From an uncultured Bacilli bacterium (GTDB lineage: Bacteria > Bacillota_I > Bacilli_A > RF39 > UBA660), in NCBI GenBank assembly GCA_944350495.1, contig CALVOZ010000001.1:62001-126000 (forward strand): a DNA stretch of 64,000 nucleotides. The letters run 5' to 3'. A program made the translations under genes and the position numbers. This document shows positions 1-9,548 of the stretch, one piece after another. The notes below the pieces were generated by a model that had not been told where the DNA came from, did no database searches, and was given only the letters and a program-made list of their open reading frames with translations. Position 1 is the first letter of the stretch. Every line of letters begins with the position of its first letter.

Positions 1-360
1 AGCATTTAATTTAGGAATAACACCTAAAATAATTCCTTTATTTATGACAACCGCAGTATCATATAAATCATTATCAATTACAAGTGGCATACCAATTAGT
101 GCTACCACATCTAAAGATTTGGTATCGTGTAATATTTTATTTAATCCATTTAATGATTGATTTAGAATAATATCTTGGAATAGTAAATCACCAATTGTTG
201 CTGATGTAAGTGCTAATTCAGGAGTTGTTACAATTTGAATCCCTTTTTTATTAGCACATTTTATTTGCTTAATTATTTCCTCTGTATTAAATTCAACATT
301 TCCTACTTTTAAAGATGGAATTATTGTTCCTACTCTTATATATCCATATTTTTTTAACAT
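1..360 (-). CDS. nadE: NAD(+) synthetase, glutamine-dependent, N-terminal part (cut by window edge)
   Basis: The reading frame starts at ATG 360 and runs off the window edge, giving 120 N-terminal residues. These look like the nitrilase-type glutaminase domain of the long NAD synthetases: a first beta strand (GYIRVGTIIPSLKVGNVEFN), then TPELALT, which carries the conserved catalytic Glu of the nitrilase fold. The enzyme amidates nicotinic acid adenine dinucleotide to NAD, using ammonia released from glutamine. A clear ribosome site (GAAAGGAAG) precedes the start, which lies one base after the Nudix stop, so the gene is the fourth cistron of the NAD operon. The synthetase domain itself lies outside the window. 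Confidence 0.85.
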   Translation of the reverse strand, partial: MLKKYGYIRVGTIIPSLKVGNVEFNTEEIIKQIKCANKKGIQIVTTPELALTSATIGDLLFQDIILNQSLNGLNKILHDTKSLDVVALIGMPLVIDNDLYDTAVVINKGIILGVIPKLNA

Positions 361-361
361 A

Positions 362-961
362 CTATCTTCCTTTCATATATTGCTTTACTTTACATAATGC
401 TAATTTAGCATTAGCACCTTCGATATATCCTCTTTGCTCAAGTTCATCTACTTCATCCAAAGTACATTCAAAATACTCTACAATTTCATCTTTATCTAAT
501 TGTTGTGATTGAACTTTTTGACAGTTAAGAGCTAAAAAGATAGAATTATGAGCGCTTGAACATCCCTCATCTTGATAAAATGAATCTAACTTAACCATCT
601 CTTCGGCTTGATATCCTGTTTCTTCTAACAATTCCCTTTTAGCACCTGTAATTTCATCCTCATCTACTTCAATATATCCAGCTGGGAATCCAATTCCTAC
701 AGTTCTTCTTGTAAATACTCTTGGTTCAATGATGATGATTACTCGATTGTCTTTTGTAAATGGCACAATAATTGCTGCACTACCGTCTTTTCCACCCTTA
801 ATAAGTTTTTCGCGGACCAATATTCGTCCACACTTTAACTGACACTCATATAAAGTACTGGTTAAAAATGTCCCATCTTTTGGTATCTCTCTAATTGTTA
901 TTGATTGCATATCCCTAATTGTATTTTCAATTTTTTTAATTATTTTAGATTTGTTTTCCAT
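362..961 (-). CDS. Nudix hydrolase, ADP-ribose pyrophosphatase-like
   Basis: 199 residues. A complete Nudix box (GX5EX7REUXEEXGU) sits around residues 94-116, starting GYIEVDEDE and ending RELLEETGY. The surrounding sequence resembles ADP-ribose/NAD-derivative pyrophosphatases, which hydrolyse ADP-ribose to AMP and ribose 5-phosphate using Mg. There is no winged-helix tail, so this is an enzyme rather than an NrtR-type Nudix repressor. It overlaps pncB by 17 bases and is followed by nadE one base after its stop, consistent with recycling NAD breakdown products. The exact substrate is inferred from context. Confidence 0.88.
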   Translation of the reverse strand: MENKSKIIKKIENTIRDMQSITIREIPKDGTFLTSTLYECQLKCGRILVREKLIKGGKDGSAAIIVPFTKDNRVIIIIEPRVFTRRTVGIGFPAGYIEVDEDEITGAKRELLEETGYQAEEMVKLDSFYQDEGCSSAHNSIFLALNCQKVQSQQLDKDEIVEYFECTLDEVDELEQRGYIEGANAKLALCKVKQYMKGR

Positions 962-2504
962 TCACTTGGACCTCTTCTACATTTTCACTATATTGCATTA
1001 ACAGTTCTTTCTTTAATTGCAATAATTTCATACTTAAATCAACATAATATTCATGAGGATTAATATCTCTTTTCACTTCTGGATATAGTGTTGTAAATTT
1101 ATCTGCACAATATTTAGCTCTTTCTTCTACTGTAGGAATATCATATACTAATTGTCCACCTTGGAAAATTGGGACTTGTAATTCTTCAACTTCGTAATCA
1201 TGTAATTCTGTTTTCTTCCATTCTTCAATAGGAGATACTAATGTATAGTAATCATGCGGAATTAATTCATCAGCTAAAGCAACTACATCACCTAAAGCAT
1301 AACCAGTCTTACGATCATAAAAACGATATACTTTTTTATAGCCGGGATTAGTTATTTTTACATAGTCATTACTTATTTTAATTCTTGGTACTATTTTATT
1401 ATTTTCTTCAACAGCAACTAATTTATATACACCATTCATTCTTTCTTTTGGCGCTAATACGTTGTCTCCAGCACCAATAGCATCAAAACATGCACCTTGT
1501 TGTTTTAATGAATTTATTTTTTGTTCGTTTAAACCATTAGTTAAAAATATTTTAGCATCAGTAAATCCAGCCTCATCTAATTGCTTTCTTGCTTCTTTTG
1601 ATAGATATGCTAAATCTCCACTATCAATTCTAATTCCAATAAATGGATACCCATTAGGAATTAAGAATTCTTGAGCAACTCTAATTGCCGCTGGAACACC
1701 TAACTTCAATGTATCAAATGTATCAACTAAAAATACACAGTTATTAGGATTCCCTTTAGCATAATGCATAAAAGCATCATAATCATTACCATAAAATTGT
1801 ACTAAATCGTGAGCCATTGTTCCAGAAATCTTAACATCATATAATTCACCAGTTAAAGTATTGGAAGTTGATGCACATCCACCAATTATTGCATATTTAG
1901 AACCATTAATAACTCCTTCTCCATGTCCTCTTCTTAAACCAAAATCAGAAGTTGGAATTTCTCTAGCGGCATTAGTTATTCTTTTTGCACTTGTAGCAAT
2001 CAAAGAACCCTGATTGAAATATGCTAAAATCAAAGATTCTAATAGCTGAGCTTCAATAATATTAGCTCTAATTGTTATGACTGGCTCATTAGGAAATATT
2101 GGTGTTCCTTCAGGAATAGCCCACATATCTCCATTAAATCTTAATACTCTTAAATATTCTAAAAATTCGGGATCTAATCCTTTTTCTCTTAGATATTCAA
2201 TATCAGCATCATTATAATGAAATTCACTAATAAATTTAATAATATCTTCTAAACCTCCATTAATTGTATATCCACCATCAAATGGGTTTGAACGAAAGAA
2301 AACATCAAAATATACTTTTTTAGTTTTATCTCCAGCTTTAAAGAAGGCTTGTGACATAGTAAATTCATAAAAATCTGTAAGCATTGCTAAATTAGGTTTT
2401 TGACTTTTAACAATAACTTCCCTTAATTGTTGCCATGTTTTAATTCTTTCATCTTCAATTCCCATTAATTTTTTTATTTCCTCTACACTTTTTAAGTTTT
2501 CCAT
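945..2504 (-). CDS. pncB: Nicotinate phosphoribosyltransferase
   Basis: 519 residues, typical of the Bacillota PncB family. It converts nicotinate and PRPP to nicotinate mononucleotide (Preiss-Handler salvage). Supporting motifs are the N-terminal LTDFYEFTMSQAFF, the GTMAHDLVQ segment with the family's regulatory His, and a downstream IRIDSGDL phosphoribosyl-binding region. It lies between the nicotinamidase (8-base gap) and the Nudix gene (17-base overlap), indicating translational coupling. The start is backed by GGAGG upstream. Confidence 0.95.
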   Translation of the reverse strand: MENLKSVEEIKKLMGIEDERIKTWQQLREVIVKSQKPNLAMLTDFYEFTMSQAFFKAGDKTKKVYFDVFFRSNPFDGGYTINGGLEDIIKFISEFHYNDADIEYLREKGLDPEFLEYLRVLRFNGDMWAIPEGTPIFPNEPVITIRANIIEAQLLESLILAYFNQGSLIATSAKRITNAAREIPTSDFGLRRGHGEGVINGSKYAIIGGCASTSNTLTGELYDVKISGTMAHDLVQFYGNDYDAFMHYAKGNPNNCVFLVDTFDTLKLGVPAAIRVAQEFLIPNGYPFIGIRIDSGDLAYLSKEARKQLDEAGFTDAKIFLTNGLNEQKINSLKQQGACFDAIGAGDNVLAPKERMNGVYKLVAVEENNKIVPRIKISNDYVKITNPGYKKVYRFYDRKTGYALGDVVALADELIPHDYYTLVSPIEEWKKTELHDYEVEELQVPIFQGGQLVYDIPTVEERAKYCADKFTTLYPEVKRDINPHEYYVDLSMKLLQLKKELLMQYSENVEEVQVNGKQI

Positions 2505-2512
2505 AAATCCTC

Positions 2513-3394
2513 CTAATTATTTTTCTTTACTTTTTGATATCCAATAGCCAACTCAGTATTAAAGTTATCAATAATTTGAGCTTTAAGTTCTTGATTAACA
2601 GTTAAACGATGAATTAATCTTATAGCTGCTTCATTAAATGTTTCAAAAGTTTCCTCTTCAAGATGATTTCCTTGACTTTCTCTAAATACTTTATAAACCT
2701 CTTTTTCTTTTATCATACATACTCTTCGTTCTAAGCATTCATTAAGTGCATACTCTTCATTACCTATTCCTGATTTTCTTAAAATTCTGTCAAGTAATAA
2801 ATAATCGCTATTATATAGTTTAATACCAGCTTGTTCTAAGAATTTAAATGCCATTTGGTTCCATTCATTTCTTTCATGTACATCTGGAATATTAAATGTT
2901 TCTACTGCATTTTCATAAACAATTACTTCAACATCAATATTAAATTGATTAAAAAACATTTTAAGAGGGATTGCTAAATTAATTACACATATATCGGTGC
3001 AACATCCTACAACAACAACTTTTTTTAATTTTTTATTTATTAATTGTCTTATTAAATCCATAAAACCATCGGCCCATATTGCACTCGTTGAATTTTTATA
3101 TATTATGTGACAAAATTGTTCTAAGTCTACAAGTCCTGAGTATAAATTTGCTTCTTTAGTCCCTTTAACACAGTGTTCAGGATATGATTTAAATTCAACT
3201 GCTCCTTTATTATGACCTTCCTTAATTACCACAACATCTTTAGTCACATCGCCAATGAAGTTCACCATTTCTCTTCTTACAGCTGGAACAATATTTTGAA
3301 TATATGGATCAGACATTGGCCCTTCTGTAATAAAACCTTCCACCATATCAATAACTAACAATAGTTCCTCAACATTATTTAAATCTTTTTTCAT
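2513..3394 (-). CDS. pncA: Nicotinamidase / isochorismatase-family hydrolase
   Basis: 293 residues. The first ~200 match the cysteine-hydrolase fold: LLVIDMVEGF with catalytic Asp16, Lys100 (YKNSTSAIW) and nucleophile Cys136 in GCCTDICV. It would deaminate nicotinamide to nicotinate, feeding pncB directly downstream. The last ~90 residues extend past the usual family length and I do not recognise them. It is the first cistron of the NAD operon, behind the promoter and palindromes at 3422-3501. Confidence 0.9.
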   Translation of the reverse strand: MKKDLNNVEELLLVIDMVEGFITEGPMSDPYIQNIVPAVRREMVNFIGDVTKDVVVIKEGHNKGAVEFKSYPEHCVKGTKEANLYSGLVDLEQFCHIIYKNSTSAIWADGFMDLIRQLINKKLKKVVVVGCCTDICVINLAIPLKMFFNQFNIDVEVIVYENAVETFNIPDVHERNEWNQMAFKFLEQAGIKLYNSDYLLLDRILRKSGIGNEEYALNECLERRVCMIKEKEVYKVFRESQGNHLEEETFETFNEAAIRLIHRLTVNQELKAQIIDNFNTELAIGYQKVKKNN

Positions 3395-3421
3395 AATTCC
3401 ACCCTTTCTTAATAACTTTTT

Positions 3422-3472
3422 GTTAATAACTAAAAGTTAAATTTTAAGAACATTTTTGTTCTTGTTATTAAC
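3422..3472. promoter_or_regulatory. Nested palindromes, candidate operator of the NAD operon
   Basis: GTTAATAAC (3422-3430) and its exact reverse complement GTTATTAAC (3464-3472) flank an inner inverted repeat AAGAACA-tttt-TGTTCTT (3446-3463). The outer right half abuts the -10 box, so a bound dimer would cover the transcription start. It could be the site of a niacin- or NAD-sensing repressor, or the inner repeat could form a leader hairpin. The regulator is not identified. Confidence 0.55.
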
Positions 3473-3501
3473 ATTATATTATTAAGATTTAAGTTTGTCA
3501 A
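3473..3501 (-). promoter_or_regulatory. Consensus sigma-A promoter of the NAD operon
   Basis: Reading the minus strand, TTGACA (3496-3501), a 17-base spacer and TATAAT (3473-3478) precede pncA. Confidence 0.8.
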
Positions 3502-3540
3502 TATTCTTTTTAATTTTTTTTAAAAAGATTTCATATCAAC

Positions 3541-3562
3541 AAAAAAAGACACTTTCGTGTCT
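3541..3562 (-). terminator. Rho-independent terminator of the ABC exporter gene
   Basis: AGACAC-GAAA-GTGTCT followed by a run of T, overlapping the TAG stop of the upstream gene. Confidence 0.85.
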
Positions 3563-6104
3563 ATTCTGTTCTTAAAGCTTCTACTGGATCTTTTCTGCTT
3601 GCCATACGTGATGGAATAAGTCCTGCAATAAATGTTAGGAAGACGCTGATTATTACTAAAATTACAGCTCCTCCAACTGGCAATATTGAAATATTAGATA
3701 TACCAATTAAAGATTTAACAATTAAATTTATCGGAATATTTAAGATAATTGTAAATCCAATTCCAAATAGTCCAGCTGCTAATCCTTCAATCATAGTTTC
3801 AGCATTAAATACACGTGAAATATCTTTTTTACTAGCACCAATTGCTCTTAAGATACCAATTTCCTTTGTTCTTTCTAACACAGAAATATAAGTTATAATA
3901 CCAATCATAATACTTGATACCACTAAAGAAATAGATACAAAAGCAATTAAAACATAACTAATAATATCAATTACAGTTGTAATACCTGACATCATTAATC
4001 CTACCATATCAGTATAATTAATTACATCAGCATCATCGACCTTTTTATTATAATCATAAATCATTTCTTCAAGCGCTTCTTTAGAATCAAAATCTTTTGG
4101 ATATATATATATAGTATATGGTTCTTCTAAATCTGCTACACCTAAACTTCTTAAGTTATCTGCGTATGTAGCACCATAAGTTTCCATATAAGAAGCAATT
4201 ACTTGTGATAATTCTTCTTGTGACAAACTAGCTAAATATTGTTGTTGTTCTAATGGCAATTTAGTGATATCAAAATTAGCATTGTCTGTATTAAACTCTA
4301 ATCCTGTAAAGATGTTTATTTTTTCATTTTCTTTTTGTTCTTTAACAACTTCTTGTTTATTTGTTTCATTAATTACATATTCTGTTAAATCACTTGTATA
4401 TCCAATTAATCCATGAGAAGCAGACATTAAAGCTTCTTCATTTGGCTTAATAATACCAACTATTTTAATATCAGTTCCATTTTTAATTAATTCTTTCATG
4501 TAGTCTTCATCACTTTGCCTATTAACCCAAATGTCACCTTTTTTATCATAATAATCAGCATTTAATACTAACTTAAATGTTAAGCCAATAAAGTCATCAT
4601 ACTCATATTTCGTATTTTCAAATTCAACTTTTTCACCATTTATAATTCTCATAAATAAGTTTTCAATTTCATTATGTGGTTTTAATCCTAATGTATATAA
4701 AGTATAATCACTTATTTCATTATCTTCACTAACAATTAATACAACTTCATTATAAGCAGATGGCCAACTACCAGCTACAACCTCATATTGTTCTTTTAAT
4801 AACTCATCATTATCCATAAGTTCAGTCCAAACATCGAACTCAATCATCGAATAAGACATAGCTGTACCACCACCAAAACCAATTTTTTCCATAACTGGGC
4901 TTGGATTAATTTGAGTTATGCCTTCACTAGTATCTTCTTTATAAATTTGTAAATTAATATCGTAGGCATATTGAATGTCATTTACATACTCATAAACACC
5001 ATTCTTTTCATCTTCAAGATATTCTTTAAATTTACCTAAATTATTTTCTTGTACTTGCGCAGTTAAAGATGTTACTACATCACCTAAAATATTATTTGAA
5101 TAAATTTTATCTAATTCATGTTCTTCTTTATTTTGTTTAGCTGACATCATATCTATCATCGCAGACATATCAACGGTTGATCGTTCTAACGTAATTGGAT
5201 AAGATGATAATGTATCCTCTTCAACTCGACTAATGTAACTTCTAACTCCATATGACAAAGATAAAATAAGAGCAATCCCAATAATTCCAATTGAACCAGC
5301 TAAAGCTGTTAAAATTGTTCTTCCCTTTTTTGTCATTAAATTATTCATGCTAAGTGATAAGGCCGTTTTAAATGACATATACGTCTTTTTAGAACTAAGA
5401 CTTTTATTATTTTTCGTTTTTTCACCATTATATGGGTTTGAATCATCTGTTACCTTACCATCTAGTAATTTAATAATACGAGTTGAATATTGATTAGCTA
5501 AATCTGGATTATGAGTAACCATAACAACTAATTTATCTTTAGCAATTTCTTTTAAAATTTCCATAATTTGAACACTAGTCTCAGAATCGAGTGCCCCAGT
5601 TGGTTCATCCGCTAATAAAATATCTGGATCATTTACTAAAGCTCTAGCAATAGCTACTCTTTGCATTTGACCGCCAGACATTTGATTTGGCTTTTTGTTA
5701 ATTTGATCTTCTAGACCAACTTTCTTTAAAACTTCAATAGCTCTTTTTCTTCGTTCTTGTTTAGATACACCAGATAAAGTAAGTGCCAATTCAACATTGG
5801 ATAATACTGTTTGATGTGGTATCAAATTGTAAGTTTGGAATACAAATCCTACTGAATGATTACGATATGTATCCCAATCACGATCATTAAACTCTTTAGT
5901 AGATTTGCCATTAATAATTAAATCTCCACTTGTGTAACGATCAAAACCACCAATCAGATTAAGTAATGTGGTTTTACCACATCCACTTTGACCTAAAATA
6001 GATACAAATTCATTTTTTCTAAAAGATAACGAAATTCCCTTTAAAGCCTCTACTTTTGTATCTCCTGCTTCATATGTTTTAGTAATATTTTTTAATTGTA
6101 ACAT
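3561..6104 (-). CDS. MacB-like ABC transporter, ATPase fused to FtsX-type permease
   Basis: 847 residues from the ATG at 6104 (GAGAGG ribosome site; a TTG two codons earlier is less likely). Residues 1-230 form the ATPase: Walker A GQSGCGKTT, signature MSGGQMQR, Walker B ILLADEPTG. A membrane helix follows near residue 265-290. A ~400-residue extracellular domain and three C-terminal helices with FtsX character (VLERTKEIGILRAIGASKKD) complete the half transporter, which should act as a homodimer. The family exports peptides, lipids or antibiotics, or works mechanically across the membrane. The 14-base gap to the MarR gene suggests drug- or stress-controlled expression. Confidence 0.9.
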   Translation of the reverse strand: MLQLKNITKTYEAGDTKVEALKGISLSFRKNEFVSILGQSGCGKTTLLNLIGGFDRYTSGDLIINGKSTKEFNDRDWDTYRNHSVGFVFQTYNLIPHQTVLSNVELALTLSGVSKQERRKRAIEVLKKVGLEDQINKKPNQMSGGQMQRVAIARALVNDPDILLADEPTGALDSETSVQIMEILKEIAKDKLVVMVTHNPDLANQYSTRIIKLLDGKVTDDSNPYNGEKTKNNKSLSSKKTYMSFKTALSLSMNNLMTKKGRTILTALAGSIGIIGIALILSLSYGVRSYISRVEEDTLSSYPITLERSTVDMSAMIDMMSAKQNKEEHELDKIYSNNILGDVVTSLTAQVQENNLGKFKEYLEDEKNGVYEYVNDIQYAYDINLQIYKEDTSEGITQINPSPVMEKIGFGGGTAMSYSMIEFDVWTELMDNDELLKEQYEVVAGSWPSAYNEVVLIVSEDNEISDYTLYTLGLKPHNEIENLFMRIINGEKVEFENTKYEYDDFIGLTFKLVLNADYYDKKGDIWVNRQSDEDYMKELIKNGTDIKIVGIIKPNEEALMSASHGLIGYTSDLTEYVINETNKQEVVKEQKENEKINIFTGLEFNTDNANFDITKLPLEQQQYLASLSQEELSQVIASYMETYGATYADNLRSLGVADLEEPYTIYIYPKDFDSKEALEEMIYDYNKKVDDADVINYTDMVGLMMSGITTVIDIISYVLIAFVSISLVVSSIMIGIITYISVLERTKEIGILRAIGASKKDISRVFNAETMIEGLAAGLFGIGFTIILNIPINLIVKSLIGISNISILPVGGAVILVIISVFLTFIAGLIPSRMASRKDPVEALRTE

Positions 6105-6118
6105 ATTCAAGTTCCTCT

Positions 6119-6565
6119 CTATAAATTCTTAAACTTATTAACAATAATTATATAGCCATCGTTTAAAACTTTTAACTCTTTACTACTAAAGTTTCCTAAA
6201 AAAGATTCATACCTCTCTACTAAAATATTATTTATAAGTTCAGCCCTTCCTTTTCCTTTATCTGTTAATTTTACCTTATAATTACGTGTTGATAAATTTT
6301 CAGTATCCTTATAAATATAGGCTTTATTAATTAAATTTTTAACCATTCTAGAAGTCAATGATTTATCTACTTTACCTAAATTACTAAGTTCAGTCATAGT
6401 TAAACCATTTTCTTCTTGGCTCAATAAAGCTAAATAAAAAGATTCACTACAACTAATATCATTATTGTTAAGTTCTTCTTTACTTACTTTACTTATTGTT
6501 GCAGCAAAATGTCGAATACTAATTAAATAATCAAGCACTTGTGTTACTTTTTCATTTTTATTCAT
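6119..6565 (-). CDS. MarR-family winged-helix regulator
   Basis: 148 residues from ATG 6565; an in-frame GTG at 6577 would add four residues, and neither start has a strong ribosome site. The protein shows the MarR layout: a dimerising helix, then a wHTH (LTMTELSNLGKVDKSLTSRMV) and a wing (YKVKLTDKGK). It is the first gene of a two-gene unit with the MacB-like exporter and probably represses it until a ligand binds. The ligand is unknown. Confidence 0.85.
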   Translation of the reverse strand: MNKNEKVTQVLDYLISIRHFAATISKVSKEELNNNDISCSESFYLALLSQEENGLTMTELSNLGKVDKSLTSRMVKNLINKAYIYKDTENLSTRNYKVKLTDKGKGRAELINNILVERYESFLGNFSSKELKVLNDGYIIIVNKFKNL

Positions 6566-6646
6566 ATCGACGCTCACTATCTAAATACTACATTATTATA
6601 GCACTCAATAAGTTTATCAGTCAACTTAATTATAATTAAAATTTAT

Positions 6647-6670
6647 TAAAAAAGAAGGCCTAAACCTTCT
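6647..6670 (-). terminator. Rho-independent terminator of the 6669 gene
   Basis: AGAAGG-tttagg-CCTTCT followed by TTTTTT on the minus strand. Confidence 0.7.
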
Positions 6671-7715
6671 ATACTCTTTTTGCTAACAATTTGATATATT
6701 CTCGTTCAGAATCTATTTCATAATATCTTCCCTGCATAAAATATTCAGTACTTTTACCATAATTGATAATTATATTTAATGGATATATAGACATATCTGC
6801 TAAATTATCAATTAACTCATGAGCTTCATCACGCTTACTTAAGTCACTCATAGTTATTTCTAAAACTATTCGTTTATCCAAATTGTAATTTGTTAAATTA
6901 ATTGTTGATGGATATTCCATTAATACTGATTCAGTAATAAGATTCTTTCGATCTAACTCTATAAAATTGTTTTTCTTTTGTAAGAGATACATCTTATAAG
7001 ATATATTTCTCTTACCTTGTTGTTCTTTTAAATATTCACCTATTTTATCATTAATTATTTCAAATGATGCAACTTTTACTAAATCAGTAAAACTATTGTC
7101 ATTAATATAAATGATTTCTCTTTTTTCGCCATAATAATCTTCGTATGACAAAGTATAAGCCATTGTAGTTTGGGCTGGCATACATTTTAATTTTTGCTTA
7201 TATGTTGCATTTTCATCTAAGGTTGGAGTTACAACCTCAATACTAAACCCATCAGCTCCATATTCCTCAATTAATTGATTAGTTAACTTTTGTTGAAAAG
7301 AAGATGAACTAGAACAACTGTAATCACGAATAATGTTCAACTTGACAAAGTCATAATCAGACAAAGTTTTTTTAAATAGTGAATTATTTCCAAAATAACC
7401 ATGCATTGGATATAAAGCAAAATAAGTTGTAAGTGCTAAACCTAAGATTTTAATAACGCCATTTCTAAAAGTAAACCCACTAATCATTACAGCAACGCTA
7501 AAAATAAAAGCAAACATTATATAATAAATATCTCTTCCAACTTCAGCATTAGCACTTGATATAAAAATATCAATAATAGCTTTATAATATGGAAACAAAC
7601 ATACTGCAACAATAAGAACTAAAATAAAAAAAGTAATATCTAAAGGATTAATCTTTTCCTCTTCTTTAACAACTTCTTTTTTCTTTTTTTCCTCGTTGAA
7701 ATCATTTTCTATCAT
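6669..7715 (-). CDS. Unknown membrane protein
   Basis: 348 residues, not recognised. A charged, lysine-rich N-terminus is followed by three hydrophobic helices at about residues 28-48, 62-82 and 88-106. A ~240-residue domain then follows, predicted to lie on one face of the membrane and rich in beta-strand-like segments. A Cys and a run of Ser sit near the start of this domain (YSCSSSSSF). The gene is monocistronic, with ribosome site GGAGTGGG and its own terminator. Confidence 0.7.
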   Translation of the reverse strand: MIENDFNEEKKKKEVVKEEEKINPLDITFFILVLIVAVCLFPYYKAIIDIFISSANAEVGRDIYYIMFAFIFSVAVMISGFTFRNGVIKILGLALTTYFALYPMHGYFGNNSLFKKTLSDYDFVKLNIIRDYSCSSSSSFQQKLTNQLIEEYGADGFSIEVVTPTLDENATYKQKLKCMPAQTTMAYTLSYEDYYGEKREIIYINDNSFTDLVKVASFEIINDKIGEYLKEQQGKRNISYKMYLLQKKNNFIELDRKNLITESVLMEYPSTINLTNYNLDKRIVLEITMSDLSKRDEAHELIDNLADMSIYPLNIIINYGKSTEYFMQGRYYEIDSEREYIKLLAKRV

Positions 7716-7797
7716 AATCCCACTCCTATTATCACTTACAGTATATCATAAATATATTAAAAATTGAATTATCTTTTTAGTACTTTACACGTTTTAT

Positions 7798-8550
7798 TTA
7801 TTTCTCAGTTTCATTAATCATTTTAAAACAATAATTAACACATTGATTAATAAATTCTGTAGTAGTCGGTAAATCTGCTACTTTAATATCATTCTTACGT
7901 TGAAGAAACCGTTCCATTGCTTCTTCATCTGTAATAGTTCTAAGGAAGCTAAGTCGTTCATAGTTTTTATTTAAAAATTTTTTTAAACATTTTATCTCAA
8001 TTTCTTCAACTAATAAATTATCTAAGTTAAATTCTAGAAAATTTGGTAATTGGGCTTTTTCGCCAAAAACCATTGCACCAATAATAATGTTATGAACATC
8101 ATAATCTCCATAAAAGTTTTGACGATACCAATCAATAAAGGCTTTGTTGGATAAATCATCAATAGTTCTTACTTCCCTATTTATAAAATATAAGTTTTTC
8201 TTTATAAAAAAAGGCATAGCCACTTCAAACCAAAATTTATCAGTTAACAAATGAACATAATAACCCAAAGTAAATGGATCATTTAATTTATCACCATATT
8301 TTTCTTTAAATTTATTGATATTTGGTGTCGATAATTTTAAGTCTAACTTATCATCTTTAGCTTCTGCATCAATGAAATGTGATAGTCTTCGCTCTTTTTG
8401 AGGTTTACCGTTGACTTTTCCCTTTTCAGCACTCCAATCAGGAGCAATACTACCTAATAAGAATCTATTTTTTTCTTCTTCATTATAATTTGTTAAATAA
8501 TTTTCATAATATAACTGAGCTACCGAAAGATGATGAATAGTTGATGCCAT
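7798..8550 (-). CDS. Zinc-dependent phospholipase C-like protein
   Basis: 250 residues. The spacing of potential metal ligands matches the zinc-dependent phospholipase C / S1-P1 nuclease fold as found in small Bacillota proteins: His6-His7 at the N-terminus, APDW (Asp38), SHFID (His58, Asp61) and YYVHLLTD (His100, Asp104). No signal peptide is visible, so it is probably intracellular and need not be a true phospholipase. Its ATG abuts the stop of the ATP-grasp gene, so the two are co-translated. Confidence 0.65.
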   Translation of the reverse strand: MASTIHHLSVAQLYYENYLTNYNEEEKNRFLLGSIAPDWSAEKGKVNGKPQKERRLSHFIDAEAKDDKLDLKLSTPNINKFKEKYGDKLNDPFTLGYYVHLLTDKFWFEVAMPFFIKKNLYFINREVRTIDDLSNKAFIDWYRQNFYGDYDVHNIIIGAMVFGEKAQLPNFLEFNLDNLLVEEIEIKCLKKFLNKNYERLSFLRTITDEEAMERFLQRKNDIKVADLPTTTEFINQCVNYCFKMINETEK

Positions 8551-9477
8551 TTAATTACCTCCAAACATACTTATTATGGCTTTATGATAAATATTTTTTG
8601 CTATTTGATAACCATTTGGATCTTGTTTAATAAAATTATCCATCATAACACCACTATTTATTTCCATAATATAAAATTTATTATCCTTAGTTTTAATAAT
8701 ATCAACACTACCAAAATTAAGACCCATTAATGCCGCTGTTTTAAGTGCTAAAGAAGCAACATAATCATATTGTTCTTGTGGAATATCGCTGAACATCTTT
8801 GAACCTCTTGAAAGATTAAATTTCCAATCATATTCATAGACTTCATCTTTAGCTAAAACTATATCCTTATTATCTAAATTATAATCTTTGAAATATTGAA
8901 AATTAAAATTAATCAATAACTCTTTGATAGTTGACTTCCCATCGCCAACCACAATTGGCCTAATCTTACCGTATAACAATTCAACATTACCATTTAAAAC
9001 AATAGTTCTATATTCTGTTTCTATTTGGTAAAACGGGCAAACGCTTATTGAAAAGTTATGACTTAACATTTTTTCATAAATTACTTTCAATTCATCTTTA
9101 TCTTCAATATGATATACTTCTACCCCACATGTACCATTATTTGGTTTTAAAACAATATTTTGGTTATATTGTTTAAATAATTTTAAGGCATCATTATAAC
9201 TATTACAGCCAAGTGCATATTCATTTTTATTATTCTCACCATATAAAATATGATATTTAATAATTGGTAAACCTTTTTCTAATAAGCAATCATACAACGC
9301 ATATTTATCATCTAATACTGAACCCAATGCATGGTCATTTAATCCAAATTTATAACCAGCAATATATTTAGTAATACCACCTTTTTTAAGGCCAATTATC
9401 CAATTTTTAGATAAAAAAGACACTTTAATATTTTCTAGTTTTGCTATTTCTACGATTATTTTTTGAAAATTTGTCAT
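8551..9477 (-). CDS. ATP-grasp ligase-like protein (YheC/YheD or RimK type)
   Basis: 308 residues. ATP-grasp features are the nucleotide-binding strand NIVLKPNNGTCGVEVY, a GDGKSTIKELL loop seen in cyanophycin/RimK-like proteins, and the metal-binding IMEINSGVMMDNF. Such enzymes join a carboxylate to an amine using ATP, and the substrate here cannot be told. It is the first gene of a pair with the phospholipase-like protein, with no intergenic space. Confidence 0.75.
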   Translation of the reverse strand: MTNFQKIIVEIAKLENIKVSFLSKNWIIGLKKGGITKYIAGYKFGLNDHALGSVLDDKYALYDCLLEKGLPIIKYHILYGENNKNEYALGCNSYNDALKLFKQYNQNIVLKPNNGTCGVEVYHIEDKDELKVIYEKMLSHNFSISVCPFYQIETEYRTIVLNGNVELLYGKIRPIVVGDGKSTIKELLINFNFQYFKDYNLDNKDIVLAKDEVYEYDWKFNLSRGSKMFSDIPQEQYDYVASLALKTAALMGLNFGSVDIIKTKDNKFYIMEINSGVMMDNFIKQDPNGYQIAKNIYHKAIISMFGGN

Positions 9478-9524
9478 ATAACCACCTAATTCATTATACC
9501 ATACAAAATAGATATCTTTTATAT

Positions 9525-9548
9525 TAAAAAAAGCAGTTAACTGCTTTA
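9525..9548 (-). terminator. Rho-independent terminator of the flavin reductase gene
   Basis: Perfect palindrome AAAGCAGTTAACTGCTTT followed by a T run, abutting the stop codon. Confidence 0.8.

Noticed and set aside
315..512. Plus-strand frame opposite the Nudix/NadE junction
   Set aside because: It lies antisense to two well-supported genes, has no ribosome site and only low-complexity translation.
362..961. NrtR-type Nudix repressor
   Set aside because: The protein has a complete catalytic Nudix box and no C-terminal winged helix, so it is an enzyme.
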